This document shows, in pieces, positions 16,098-24,053 of a stretch of 46,234 nt of DNA. This stretch comes from JBBDSV01 sp040904785 (GTDB lineage Bacteria > Actinomycetota > Nitriliruptoria > Nitriliruptorales > Nitriliruptoraceae). The stretch's first letter is position 1. Each line of letters starts with the position of its first letter. Under the pieces are notes generated by a model, which was given only the letters and a program-made list of their open reading frames with translations, was not told the origin of the DNA and did not search any database. The position numbers were made by a program, and so were the translations under genes. The DNA is taken from assembly GCA_040904785.1 (NCBI GenBank), contig JBBDSV010000028.1:1-46234 (forward strand). The letters run 5' to 3'.

Positions 16098-16553
16098 ATG
16101 CGCGCACTGCTTCAACGGGTCCACGAAGCATGGGTCACCTCGGCGCCTGAGCGGGATGCGCCAGCGGAGGAGGTCGGGCGGATCGGCGCCGGACTTCTCG
16201 CGCTCGTCGGCGTCGCCCACGAGGACGACGACGTGGCCGCGACCCGCATCGCCGACCGGATTGCCACGTTGCGGGTCTTCCCCGACGCCGAAGGTGTGCC
16301 CAACGTCAGTTGTCTCGATGCGGGTGGCGCCGTGCTCGTCGTGAGCCAGTTCACACTCTACGCCGACACCGCGAAGGGGCGGCGGCCGTCCTACGTCGCC
16401 GCGGCACCGCCGGAACATGCCGAGCCACTCGTCGAACGCGTGGCCCAACGACTGGGGGAACACGGGGTGACGGTCGCGACGGGGCGGTTTCGCACGCACA
16501 TGAATGTGGGACTCGTCAACGATGGGCCGATGACGATTCTGCTGGAGGTGTGA
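16098..16553 (+). CDS. dtd: D-aminoacyl-tRNA deacylase
   Basis: Hydrolyses D-amino acids (and glycine from tRNA-Ala) off mischarged tRNA, a proofreading step in the cytosol. The 151-residue protein starts with the family's MRALLQRV, has the SQFTLYADTAKGRRPSY motif near 92-108, and ends with the MNVGLVNDGPMT motif that carries the cross-subunit Gly-Pro region (NDGP). The usual wording there is MxVxLVNDGPVT, so the site is intact. Length is normal. It stands alone on this strand; its last 38 bases overlap the end of the convergent PH-domain gene. Confidence 0.95.
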   Translation: MRALLQRVHEAWVTSAPERDAPAEEVGRIGAGLLALVGVAHEDDDVAATRIADRIATLRVFPDAEGVPNVSCLDAGGAVLVVSQFTLYADTAKGRRPSYVAAAPPEHAEPLVERVAQRLGEHGVTVATGRFRTHMNVGLVNDGPMTILLEV

Positions 16554-18096
16554 CGTCCGGCGATCTCGCGGCATGCGCGCGCAGCGCGGCGTGGACGGCA
16601 GCGACCGCTCGCGCATCGCCGTCACGGATCCTGACGTCACCCCCAGGCCCGGCCACATGTGCGGTGCACGTCGCCAGCCCGCGGCGCTGCTGGAACCACG
16701 TCGCGCGCGTGGTGCAGGCCTGAACCTTCAACACCGGGGCAACGCTCAACGTCCGCAGGACGGCGCCGTGGCGGGCGGCAACGACCTGGTTGGTGTGGGC
16801 ATGGCCGAGCGCAGCATGGTCGGCGAAGGCGAATGCGACCGCGGTCACGCCGGTGATCACAGCGATCGAGGCGGCGACGCGCGCCGGCGGTCCGGGCCAT
16901 CCGGTGATCGTGGCGAGCACCGCCCCCAGTCCGGTGGCGGAGGCAGCAACGAGCAGTGCGCGAACAAGAACGCGCGCTCGGGCTGCCCGGGGGTGAGCAA
17001 CGAGATCGGTCTCCGGCACCGGTGCATCGAGCATGGTTTCGGCCAACGCGAGCGCATCGCGGTGTCCGATGGCCGGGATCGTGACCCGGGACTGCCCCTG
17101 CTCGCCGCCGCCCGCTGACGACACGCGCACTGTGGCGATTCCCAGGGCACGACGCAACGGATTCGCCTGCACGTGCACGCTCTGGACGCGTGATCGCGGC
17201 ACGGTGGATTCGCGTGTGCCGAGGAGCCCGCGACGAATGCGCAGGTCACCGTCGGCGACATCGATGCGGAATCCGCCTTCCCGCACGATCCCGACGACGA
17301 GCGCGGTGACGACGCTGACGGCGAGCAGAACGGCTGCCGTCGCGACGAAGGCGAGCACGCGATGCTCCAAGGCACGTACCACGAGTCCTTCATCGGTGAG
17401 TGCACGCACGAGTGCCGAGAACGCCTCATCGGTCCGATCACCGACGAATTGGAGCGCGCCTGCCAACACGGTGGGCAGGACGAGCAGCTGCGCACCAGTC
17501 ACCGCGCTGCGGGCGACGACGCCGATGGGCAGCACCAGGAGCGCCGACGCCGGTGCCTGCTCCTGGGACGCCGTACCGCCGGCCCGTCGCGGGCTCGCGC
17601 GAACCGCCGACCGCAGCGCACGCGCGTCGGCAACGCCGAGGACGCGCAATTCGATGTCGGGTTCGCGGGAGCTGCCGGCTGTCTCGATGCGCACGGAAGC
17701 AACCCGACATAGCCGCTGAATCGCTGGCTGGTCGAGTTCTACCTGTTGGATGCGTCCGACGTCGATGCTGCGATGCCGTCGAGCGAGCACGCCGTGGTCG
17801 ATCCGTACGACCGCGCCGTCGAACGAGAAGCGGAATCGCCGCCACTGGGCGATACGCACGACGAGGCCGACGATGCCGACCAGGCCGAACACGAGCGGTG
17901 TCGCGCGACCGGCGACGGCGATGAGTGCGGCACCGGGAACGAGCACGCTCTGCACGATCTGGCCCACGGGAACGCCGACGACAATCGACGCGGGATGCAG
18001 CGCGCGTGGTGAGCTGAACGAAACCTCGGTCGGGACGTCGGTGGGTGCGGTGCGGGACCCGTCGCCGGGCGGCACCCGATGACCGTCAGACGGCAT
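16516..18096 (-). CDS. Bacterial PH-domain membrane protein, YdbT-like
   Basis: A 526-residue integral membrane protein with the YdbT layout: pairs of hydrophobic segments separated by cytosolic bPH2 domains. Repeated units are seen at about FRFSFDGAVVRIDHGVLARRH ... IDVGRIQQVELDQP and GFRIDVADGDLRIRRGLLG ... VPRSRVQSVHVQANP, the latter followed by a third, weaker unit after residue 400. ATG at 18096 overlaps the upstream PH gene by 11 bases. In Bacillus YdbS and YdbT act together and help resist some bacteriocins; here the role is unknown. The 3' end overlaps convergent dtd by 38 bases. Confidence 0.88.
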   Translation of the reverse strand: MPSDGHRVPPGDGSRTAPTDVPTEVSFSSPRALHPASIVVGVPVGQIVQSVLVPGAALIAVAGRATPLVFGLVGIVGLVVRIAQWRRFRFSFDGAVVRIDHGVLARRHRSIDVGRIQQVELDQPAIQRLCRVASVRIETAGSSREPDIELRVLGVADARALRSAVRASPRRAGGTASQEQAPASALLVLPIGVVARSAVTGAQLLVLPTVLAGALQFVGDRTDEAFSALVRALTDEGLVVRALEHRVLAFVATAAVLLAVSVVTALVVGIVREGGFRIDVADGDLRIRRGLLGTRESTVPRSRVQSVHVQANPLRRALGIATVRVSSAGGGEQGQSRVTIPAIGHRDALALAETMLDAPVPETDLVAHPRAARARVLVRALLVAASATGLGAVLATITGWPGPPARVAASIAVITGVTAVAFAFADHAALGHAHTNQVVAARHGAVLRTLSVAPVLKVQACTTRATWFQQRRGLATCTAHVAGPGGDVRIRDGDARAVAAVHAALRAHAARSPDVTPPAESSSAHR

Positions 18097-18652
18097 CGTC
18101 GGCCTCGGTGCCGGCAGCACGCGCTGCGGTTCGCTGGAGCAGTTCTTGCCGCAGCACGGGCGCCAGCGCCGCGTCGAGGCCCGGGAGGCTTGCACCGCCC
18201 GATGCCGATGCGGTGGTGACGTCCAGCGCGGCGAGTCCGAGCGCCCGGGCGAGTGGACCCCGGGTGACATCGATCTGTTGAATGCGAAAGTACGGAATCG
18301 ATTCGCGCCGCCGGACGAGCACCCCGTACTCGAGGTCGAGTGCGAGGTCGCCGAGGCACCACCGCCATCGCCGGTAGCGCGCCCGCGGGTACCACCACAC
18401 CCCGGCAGGCACCATCACGAGTGCGACGGCCGCGGGAATCCAGCGCCACGCCGAAAGCAGTATCGCGCCGAGCACCGCTGCGCCGATCGCGGGCGGTCCG
18501 AGGCCGAATCCCAGTGCCAGGCGCCACACGGTCACGATCGTCGCGTCCAGCGGCGACCACTCGCCGGTCGCGGGTGGTGACACCGTCTGCATCGTGGTCG
18601 GCGCGTGTGGTGCACCCGGAGGTGGCGGTGGTGGCAGGTCAACGGGCGGCAT
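18086..18652 (-). CDS. Bacterial PH-domain membrane protein, YdbS-like
   Basis: A 188-residue partner of the YdbT-like protein. A proline-rich N-terminus is followed by two adjacent hydrophobic segments (about 45-90) and a single bPH2 domain with LALDLEYGVLVRRRESIPYF and the conserved RIQQIDVTRGPLARALGLA. ATG at 18652 has GGGAG four bases upstream; GTG at 18679 is the main alternative. The two genes overlap by 11 bases and are surely co-transcribed, as ydbS-ydbT are in Firmicutes. It is divergent from the CCA-adding enzyme gene with about 200 bases between starts. Confidence 0.87.
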   Translation of the reverse strand: MPPVDLPPPPPPGAPHAPTTMQTVSPPATGEWSPLDATIVTVWRLALGFGLGPPAIGAAVLGAILLSAWRWIPAAVALVMVPAGVWWYPRARYRRWRWCLGDLALDLEYGVLVRRRESIPYFRIQQIDVTRGPLARALGLAALDVTTASASGGASLPGLDAALAPVLRQELLQRTAARAAGTEADDAV

Positions 18653-18857
18653 CGGCTCCCATTCGCGCGTCGGACGCACCGCGAGGCGTGCTCGGTGATG
18701 ATGCCCGACCGTACGTCGAGGTGCCCAACCGTGCGTTGCTCGCCGGACCCGCCGTTCGACACCCATTAGCCTCAGCCCGGATGTGCCGGCGCATGCGGTG
18801 CGATCGCCGCGGTGCACACTGCCGGACTCGACGGGAACATCGACCGCGAAGAGGCCT

Positions 18858-20324
18858 GTGAGCGACGCACTCTCGCCCGACCAAGCCGTCCAGCTCGGAC
18901 GGCTTGTCGACGTGTATCCCGAGGCGCGAGAACTCGGGGAGCGCTTCGCTGCCGCCGGGCACGAATTGCATCTCGTCGGCGGGACGGTGCGTGACACCCT
19001 TCTGGCGGGCGGGGATGCCGACAACCTCGCCGAGGTCGACCTCGATTTCGCGACGTCTGCGAGACCCGAGGAGACGGAGCGCATCGTGCGCGGATGGGCC
19101 ACCGCCGTGTGGCTGACCGGCGCGGCGTTCGGAACGGTGTCCTGCCAACGCGAGCAGGCCGGCTGGCCGCTGCGCACGATCGAGATCACGACCTACCGTT
19201 CCGATGCGTACGAACCGGGGTCGCGCCATCCCGAGGTGACGTTCGGGACGAGCATCCACGACGACCTCGCACGTCGTGACCTGACGGTCAATGCCATGGC
19301 CGTGCGCGTTCCCGACTTCGCGTTCGTCGACCCATTCGGTGGCCTCAGCGACCTCCGTCGGGGAGTGTTGCGCACACCCATCGATCCGCGGATCTCGTTC
19401 GGCGATGACCCTCTGCGGATGGTGCGGCTGGCCCGATTCGCGGCGTTCCTCGGCGCCGACGTCGACGAAGCGACCGAGTACGCGGCGATTGCGATGGTCG
19501 ACGCGCTCGAGACGATCTCGGCGGAACGGATCCGCGACGAGCTCGTCAAGCTCGTGTCGTCGAGCCAGCCGCGCCGCGGCATCGAGCTGTTGGTGCGGAC
19601 GGGGATGACACGGTGGGTGCTGCCGGAGTTGGACGAACTCCGTGCGTGTGTCGATCCGGCGCATCGGCACAAGGACGTCTACGCCCACACGGTTGCCGTG
19701 GTCGAGAACGTCATGGCGCTCGAGTCGGATGGACCCGATGTCGTGCTGCGTCTCGCGGCGCTGCTGCACGACATCGGCAAGCCCGCCACTCGGGAGATCC
19801 ATCATGACGGCACGGTCACCTTCCACCACCACGACGTGGTCGGCGCGCGACTGACACGCCATCGCCTCCGGGAGCTGAAGTTCGACAAGGCGACCGTGCG
19901 TGACGTCAGCGAACTCGTCCGTCTTCACCTGCGGTTCCACACCTACAAGCAGGGATGGACGGACGCGGCGGTTCGCCGCTACGTCTCCGACGCCGGCCGG
20001 TTGCTGGATCGTCTCAACATGCTCACCCGTGCGGATGTCACCACCGGCAACGCGCGCAAGGCCGCCGACATTCAGCGGCGCGTCGACGAACTCGAGGCGC
20101 GCGTCGTCGCGCTTCGCCAGCAGGAAGAACTCGACGCGATGCGCCCGGCGGTCGACGGCAACGCGATCATGCGCCACCTCGGCGTGCCACCCGGCCCGAT
20201 CGTCGGCGAAGCGTGGAACCACCTGCTCGAGCTGCGTCTCGATCGGGGAGAGATGAGCGAGCGCGACGCCCTGGCGGCGCTCGACGAATGGTGGGCGCGT
20301 CGGCAGGCCGACCGTGACCGGTGA
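18858..20324 (+). CDS. pcnA: CCA tRNA nucleotidyltransferase with HD domain
   Basis: Adds or repairs the 3' CCA end of tRNAs without a template. The 488-residue class II enzyme has the head motif LVGGTVRD (39-46) and the metal-binding DLDFAT (61-66), ARRDLTVNAMA of motif B/C, and the DPLRMVRLARF motif. A C-terminal HD domain with LLHDIGKP and HRHKDVYAHT suggests added phosphohydrolase activity. GTG at 18858 behind GAAGAGG gives a start consistent with the family; the longer frame from 18783 lacks support. The name pcnA follows actinobacterial use (Rv3907c, also next to the mutT4 locus). Confidence 0.95.
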   Translation: MSDALSPDQAVQLGRLVDVYPEARELGERFAAAGHELHLVGGTVRDTLLAGGDADNLAEVDLDFATSARPEETERIVRGWATAVWLTGAAFGTVSCQREQAGWPLRTIEITTYRSDAYEPGSRHPEVTFGTSIHDDLARRDLTVNAMAVRVPDFAFVDPFGGLSDLRRGVLRTPIDPRISFGDDPLRMVRLARFAAFLGADVDEATEYAAIAMVDALETISAERIRDELVKLVSSSQPRRGIELLVRTGMTRWVLPELDELRACVDPAHRHKDVYAHTVAVVENVMALESDGPDVVLRLAALLHDIGKPATREIHHDGTVTFHHHDVVGARLTRHRLRELKFDKATVRDVSELVRLHLRFHTYKQGWTDAAVRRYVSDAGRLLDRLNMLTRADVTTGNARKAADIQRRVDELEARVVALRQQEELDAMRPAVDGNAIMRHLGVPPGPIVGEAWNHLLELRLDRGEMSERDALAALDEWWARRQADRDR

Positions 20325-20340
20325 GGCGACAGGACGGAAC

Positions 20341-20736
20341 ATGGCTCGGCGTCAGGTCGACAGCGGCGGCCCGTGGGAGGTGCTCGTCCGCTACAGCCGG
20401 GTGGTTCGGGTCGGCGACCACGTGGTCATTTCCGGAACGACGGCAATACAGCCAGACGGAAGCGTCGTCGGTGAGGGCGATGTCGCCGCGCAGGCACGGG
20501 AGGTGTTCCGCCGGATCGCGGCCGCGCTTGAGGCCGTCGACGCCAGCCTCGCCGACGTGGTGCGGACTCGAACGTTCGTGACCGACATCTCGCAGTGGGA
20601 GGTGGTCGGGCGCGTGCACGGGGAGGTCTTCGGCCAGATTCGTCCGGCCGCAACAATGGTCGAGGTGTCCCGCTTGATCACGCCGGGACTGCTCGTCGAG
20701 ATCGAGGCCGACGCGATCGTCCAGGACGGTCACTGA
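20341..20736 (+). CDS. RidA/YjgF/UK114-family protein lacking the catalytic arginine
   Basis: A 131-residue Rid-fold protein; the fold forms trimers with ligand sites between subunits. Recognisable are GDHVVISGTTA, the QAREVFRRIAAALEAVDASL helix and VVRTRTFVTDI. In true RidA an arginine (R105 in E. coli, PAR-T-VEV) binds the imine carboxylate; the matching stretch here reads RPAATMVEV, so the arginine is replaced by alanine. It is therefore unlikely to be a 2-aminoacrylate deaminase of the RidA type and belongs to one of the other Rid subgroups of unknown role. ATG at 20341 follows AGGA, and the gene comes right after the CCA enzyme gene. Confidence 0.88.
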   Translation: MARRQVDSGGPWEVLVRYSRVVRVGDHVVISGTTAIQPDGSVVGEGDVAAQAREVFRRIAAALEAVDASLADVVRTRTFVTDISQWEVVGRVHGEVFGQIRPAATMVEVSRLITPGLLVEIEADAIVQDGH

Positions 20737-21098
20737 CGCATCTGGCTGCGGTGCCGCGGCCAGCGCGCGATCGCGACACGAGTGACGGCGGCACGGTCGA
20801 TCAACCCCCACTGACGACTGTCGGTCGACCATGCGGGATTGTCGCCGCGCACGTCGACGCGGTCACCGGCGAGACGCGCGATCCGCTTGACGACAAGGTG
20901 CGCATCGTCGTCGGGATCGTGGAGGACCACCACTGTCCCCGGTCGGAGCATCACGGGTGTCGCGGGCACGGTGAGCAGAACGTCGCCAGGATGCAACGCC
21001 GGCAGCATCGACGCACCGTGGACGCGAACGAGGGCCGATCGCAACAGCGACCATGCCACGAGAAGGCCCATGACCCGCCGCAGCCCCGGGTGCAGCAT
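20730..21098 (-). CDS. sodX: Nickel-type superoxide dismutase maturation protease (S26 family)
   Basis: A 122-residue signal-peptidase-like serine protease that removes the Ni-SOD propeptide to free the metal-binding histidine. A short N-terminal hydrophobic segment (10-26) precedes the catalytic serine motif GASMLPAL (S30) and the lysine motif VVKRI (K71), followed by the RGDNPAWSTDSRQWG box of S26 proteases. The short length and its place head-to-head with sodN, 142 bases apart, identify it as SodX rather than general LepB. A GTG one codon upstream (21101) could also start it. Its end overlaps the convergent Rid gene by 7 bases. Confidence 0.9.
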   Translation of the reverse strand: MLHPGLRRVMGLLVAWSLLRSALVRVHGASMLPALHPGDVLLTVPATPVMLRPGTVVVLHDPDDDAHLVVKRIARLAGDRVDVRGDNPAWSTDSRQWGLIDRAAVTRVAIARWPRHRSQMRQ

Positions 21099-21177
21099 CA
21101 CGATGGCCCGCCAGTTGCGGCGGTCCCGCGCCGGTCCCGGCCGCCCGGCTGATGAGTGGCGTGTGCCGACGGCCGGG

Positions 21178-21205
21178 TGTCACACCGTGCAGCGAGCACT
21201 ACGCT
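21178..21205 (+). promoter_or_regulatory. Weak candidate promoter for the Ni-SOD gene
   Basis: TGTCAC (21178-21183) and TACGCT (21200-21205) are 16 bases apart and end 35 bases before the Ni-SOD start. The match to the housekeeping consensus is only fair. In Streptomyces sodN is repressed by Nur with nickel, but no clear Nur-like palindrome was recognised here. Confidence 0.25.
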
Positions 21206-21240
21206 CGGCAACGACCGATCTCCCAATCGAAGGAGTGACC

Positions 21241-21681
21241 GTGAAGGCATTCTGGACTGTCCTCCGTCATCTCGACCCGCGTGGCGGCCTGACCCGCGTC
21301 GACGCGCACTGCGACCTGATGTGTGGCGTCTACAACCCGGCGCAGGCGCGTATCGAAGCCGAATCCGTGCTCGAGATCGCCAAGAAGTACCACGATTCGG
21401 ACGATGACACGTTCCGGCAGCGCTGCGTCATCATCAAGGAAGAGCGCGCGGAACTCGTCAAGCACCACCTCTCCGTGCTATGGACGGACTACTTCAAGCC
21501 GAACCACCTCGAGGAGTACCCGGACCTCCACGAGAAGTTCTGGCTGGCGATCAAGGCTGCCGGAGACGCCAAGAAGACGATGGATCCGGCCGCGGGCGAG
21601 GATCTGCTCGCAAAGATCGACGAGATCGCCGACATCTTCTGGGCGACGAAGGGCGGCAAGCCGGACTGGATGACGAGCTGA
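21241..21681 (+). CDS. sodN: Nickel superoxide dismutase
   Basis: Dismutates superoxide using nickel. The frame from GTG 21241, five bases after AAGGAG, gives 146 residues. A 22-residue propeptide ends at VDA, and the mature protein begins HCDLMCGVYNP at residue 23, holding the nickel hook: N-terminal histidine and the two cysteines C24 and C28. The classical hook is HCDLPCGVYDP, so proline 5 is methionine and Asp is Asn at the YDP position. The remainder (AQARIEAESVLEI, KEERAELVKHHLSVLWTDYFKP) is typical of the four-helix Ni-SOD. The divergent sodX supplies the processing protease. Confidence 0.95.
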   Translation: MKAFWTVLRHLDPRGGLTRVDAHCDLMCGVYNPAQARIEAESVLEIAKKYHDSDDDTFRQRCVIIKEERAELVKHHLSVLWTDYFKPNHLEEYPDLHEKFWLAIKAAGDAKKTMDPAAGEDLLAKIDEIADIFWATKGGKPDWMTS

Positions 21682-21793
21682 CGGGTTCCTGACCCGCCGA
21701 GACCGGCGGCGGCGTCCGGCGAGCGTGCCGGGCACCGCCGCCGTATCGTTGTCTGTCGACGCGCACCGATGTCGAGCGGTCGGGAGCATGCAG

Positions 21794-22171
21794 ATGCGAC
21801 GGTCACGCATCGATTACCGCATGCAGCGGCGTGCCGTGATTCAGGCGGTCACGTCCGGAGCTCGCGATGCCGACGGGGTGCGCGATGCCCACCCGGAACT
21901 GGTGCGTGCCGCGAAGCATCTCGGCCGACCGAGCCGCGATCCCTGTCCATTGTGCGACGCCGAGCTCGTGCACGTTCACTACGCCTTCGAGCGAGATCGT
22001 TCACGCAGTCCGGGCGGGCGTGCGGTCGCTGCCGAATCCCTCGCGGCCGCCGCCGATCGCTTCGGCGAACTGCAGATCTATGTCGTCGAAGTGTGCACGG
22101 CCTGCCACTGGCACCACCTCGTCGAGTCGTATGTGCTCGCGGCGGATTCGCGCGGCATCCACGCCGGGTGA
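21794..22171 (+). CDS. DUF5318 family protein
   Basis: A 125-residue cytosolic protein of an actinobacteria-specific family of unknown function. After a basic N-terminus (RRSRIDYRMQRRAV) come HPELVRAAKHLG and two CxxC pairs, CPLC and CTAC, expected to hold one zinc ion in a treble-clef or ribbon; the HVHYAF and LVESYVL segments are typical of the family. ATG at 21794 is seven bases after GGGAG, better spaced than the ATG at 21788. It lies downstream of sodN and is convergent with a small gene. In other actinobacteria the family is found near penicillin-binding-protein genes, which is not the case here. Confidence 0.8.
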   Translation: MRRSRIDYRMQRRAVIQAVTSGARDADGVRDAHPELVRAAKHLGRPSRDPCPLCDAELVHVHYAFERDRSRSPGGRAVAAESLAAAADRFGELQIYVVEVCTACHWHHLVESYVLAADSRGIHAG

Positions 22172-22184
22172 CGCCCGACTCGCG

Positions 22185-22388
22185 TCAGCGGAGGCGACGC
22201 AGCACGGTGACGTCGTCGCCATAGCCGACTGGTTGTCGTTCTTCGACCCATTCGATCCCGGTATCGGGGCAGCGGTGCACACGTCGCGTCATCCCGTCGA
22301 TCCGGTCCATTTCGAGGTGTGCGGCGACGAAGGCGCGCGCCATGTCTCCGCTGATGACATTGAGCGTGGGGCACGTGCATCCGGGCAT
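22185..22388 (-). CDS. Small cysteine-containing protein, unknown function
   Basis: A 67-residue frame whose ATG at 22388 follows GAGGA by six bases, a strong translation signal. The sequence opens MPGCTCPTLN and later has VHRCPDTGIEWVEE, so three cysteines and two histidines could form a metal site or disulfides. No membrane segment or signal peptide is present. It ends 13 bases from the convergent DUF5318 gene. I do not recognise the family; the good ribosome-binding site and ordered cysteine spacing favour a real gene over chance. Confidence 0.6.
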   Translation of the reverse strand: MPGCTCPTLNVISGDMARAFVAAHLEMDRIDGMTRRVHRCPDTGIEWVEERQPVGYGDDVTVLRRLR

Positions 22389-22533
22389 GGCCGGTCCTCG
22401 CCTCTCTCGTCGGTGGCGACGATAGCGTCACCGACGCCGTGGCCGGCTCGGCCGATCAGCCGCCACCGCTAGGCTGCCCGGCAGCGGCTCGCGCCCGCCG
22501 CAGACGTCGAGGACATCGGATCGGGAGTCGACG

Positions 22534-22770
22534 GTGGACGACACCGAGCAATCCGGAAGCCAGGCCTTCGACTTCAGCCGTCCGTCGCCGGCGCGGTGGT
22601 ACTACCTCGACGGTGAGGAGCGCCTCGGCCCGGTCGACCTGGCGGCGATGCGCCGTCACGTGCTCGACGGAACGATCGGACCCGACACACTCGTGTGGGC
22701 CGACGGGATGCCCGACTGGCTGCCAGTCTCCCGGGTGCCGGCACTGATCCCTCCCCCGGGCCTGCGATGA
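22534..22770 (+). CDS. GYF_2 (DUF4339) domain protein
   Basis: A 78-residue protein that is almost entirely one GYF_2 domain: the RWYYLDGEERLGPVD motif (22-36) and PDTLVWADGMPDWLPV (50-65) are diagnostic. Such domains usually bind proline-rich or membrane partners and are commonly fused to membrane segments, so a stand-alone copy is somewhat unusual. GTG at 22534 is six bases after GGGAG. Its stop overlaps the tyrS start (ATGA), which indicates translational coupling to tyrosyl-tRNA synthetase; whether that has functional meaning is unknown. Confidence 0.8.
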   Translation: MDDTEQSGSQAFDFSRPSPARWYYLDGEERLGPVDLAAMRRHVLDGTIGPDTLVWADGMPDWLPVSRVPALIPPPGLR

Positions 22771-24053
22771 CCGCCGAGCACCCGATTGATCTGCTGCGCG
22801 CACGAGGTTTCGTGCAGGACATCACCGATGAGCCGGGCCTGCGGGAGGCGTTCGACGCGGGGCCGGTGACGTATTACGTCGGCTTCGATCCCACGGCACC
22901 GTCGCTCCATGCCGGCAACCTCGTCGGCATGATGGCGATGGCCTGGCTGCAGCGTCTTGGCCACCGGCCGATCGCGATTGCCGGCGGCGCCACCGGCCGC
23001 ATCGGCGACCCTTCCGGTCGCGACAGCGAACGCACGCTGCTCGACGATGCAACGATCGCGGCTCACCTCGCGGGTATCCGTGCGCAGCTGGCGCGTGTCC
23101 TCGACCTTGATTCGGCCGACGGCGGGATGCTGCTCGACAACGCCGAATGGTGGAACGCGCTCGGTTTCATCGAGGTGCTGCGTGATGTCGGCAAGCACTT
23201 CAGCGTCAACGCCATGATCGCCAAGGAGTCCGTTCGTCGCCGTCTCGACGCCCGCGAGCAGGGAATCAGTTACACGGAGTTCAGCTATCAACTGCTGCAG
23301 GCCTACGACTTCCTCCACCTGCACCGCACGCACGGTTGTGTGCTGCAGTGCGGCGGCTCCGACCAATGGGGCAACATCGTCGCGGGGATCGATCTCATCC
23401 GGCGGGCGACCGGTCGGGAGGCGTACGGACTGACCTGGCCGCTGTTGACGACGGCCGACGGCGCCAAGTTCGGCAAGTCGGCAGGCAACGCTGTCTGGCT
23501 CGACGCGGCAATGACGACGCCGTACGCGTACTTCCAGTTCTGGGTGAACACCGCGGACGACGACGTCGTGCGCTTCCTCAAGCTGTTCACATTCCTCGAC
23601 CTCGAGGAGATCGACGCACTGGCCGCCGAGGTGCGCGATCGTCCGCATGCTCGCGTCGCGCATCGGACGCTGGCTCGCGAGGCGACACGGATCGTGCATG
23701 GCGATGCCGGGGTGGAGCGCGCCGAGCACGCCACACGCGCACTGTTCGGCGATGCGCCGCTCGATGGACTCGACGACGCGACGATCGCCGAAGTGTTCGC
23801 CGAGGCCCCCTCATCCGACGTGTCGCGCGCCGACCTCGATGCCGGGCTGGGCGTTCTCGAACTGATCCGGCGGGTCGGTGCTGCCGCGAGCAACGGCGAG
23901 GCTCGCCGGCTGGTCGAGCAGTCCGCGGTCCGTCTCGACAACGTTGTCGTCGATGATCCGCAACGCGTCGTCACCACCGAGGATCTGGCGGGCCGGCGGA
24001 TGTTCGTCATCAAGGTGGGGAAGAAGCGACACTTCCTGGCCCGCGTGCGGTGA
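22767..24053 (+). CDS. tyrS: Tyrosyl-tRNA synthetase
   Basis: Class I aminoacyl-tRNA synthetase that charges tRNA-Tyr. The 428-residue protein has the HIGH-type motif PSLHAGNL, the tyrosine-binding YVGFDPTAP and QLLQAYDF regions, CGGSDQWGNI, and the KMSKS-type loop KFGKS followed by AGNAVWLD. A C-terminal S4-like RNA-binding domain covers about 350-428 (GEARRLVEQSAVRLDN). The ATG at 22767 overlaps the GYF_2 gene stop, and the stop overlaps a GTG start of the OLD-like gene, so three genes form one coupled operon. Confidence 0.97.
   Translation: MTAEHPIDLLRARGFVQDITDEPGLREAFDAGPVTYYVGFDPTAPSLHAGNLVGMMAMAWLQRLGHRPIAIAGGATGRIGDPSGRDSERTLLDDATIAAHLAGIRAQLARVLDLDSADGGMLLDNAEWWNALGFIEVLRDVGKHFSVNAMIAKESVRRRLDAREQGISYTEFSYQLLQAYDFLHLHRTHGCVLQCGGSDQWGNIVAGIDLIRRATGREAYGLTWPLLTTADGAKFGKSAGNAVWLDAAMTTPYAYFQFWVNTADDDVVRFLKLFTFLDLEEIDALAAEVRDRPHARVAHRTLAREATRIVHGDAGVERAEHATRALFGDAPLDGLDDATIAEVFAEAPSSDVSRADLDAGLGVLELIRRVGAAASNGEARRLVEQSAVRLDNVVVDDPQRVVTTEDLAGRRMFVIKVGKKRHFLARVR

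Noticed and set aside
16516..18270. Longer start (18270) for the YdbT-like gene
   Set aside because: The extra 58 codons run antiparallel in frame over the end of the overlapping YdbS-like gene and are arginine-rich with no membrane or PH features; ATG 18096 gives the family layout.
18639..20342. 567-codon open frame on the minus strand
   Set aside because: Antisense to the CCA-adding enzyme gene, which has all its motifs. Composition (rich in Arg, Val, His) is typical of a shadow frame.
20407..20418. Second parS: perfect palindrome GACCACGTGGTC
   Set aside because: It shares only the CACGTG centre; the flanking TTT/AAA-type bases needed for parS are absent, and it lies within the Rid gene.
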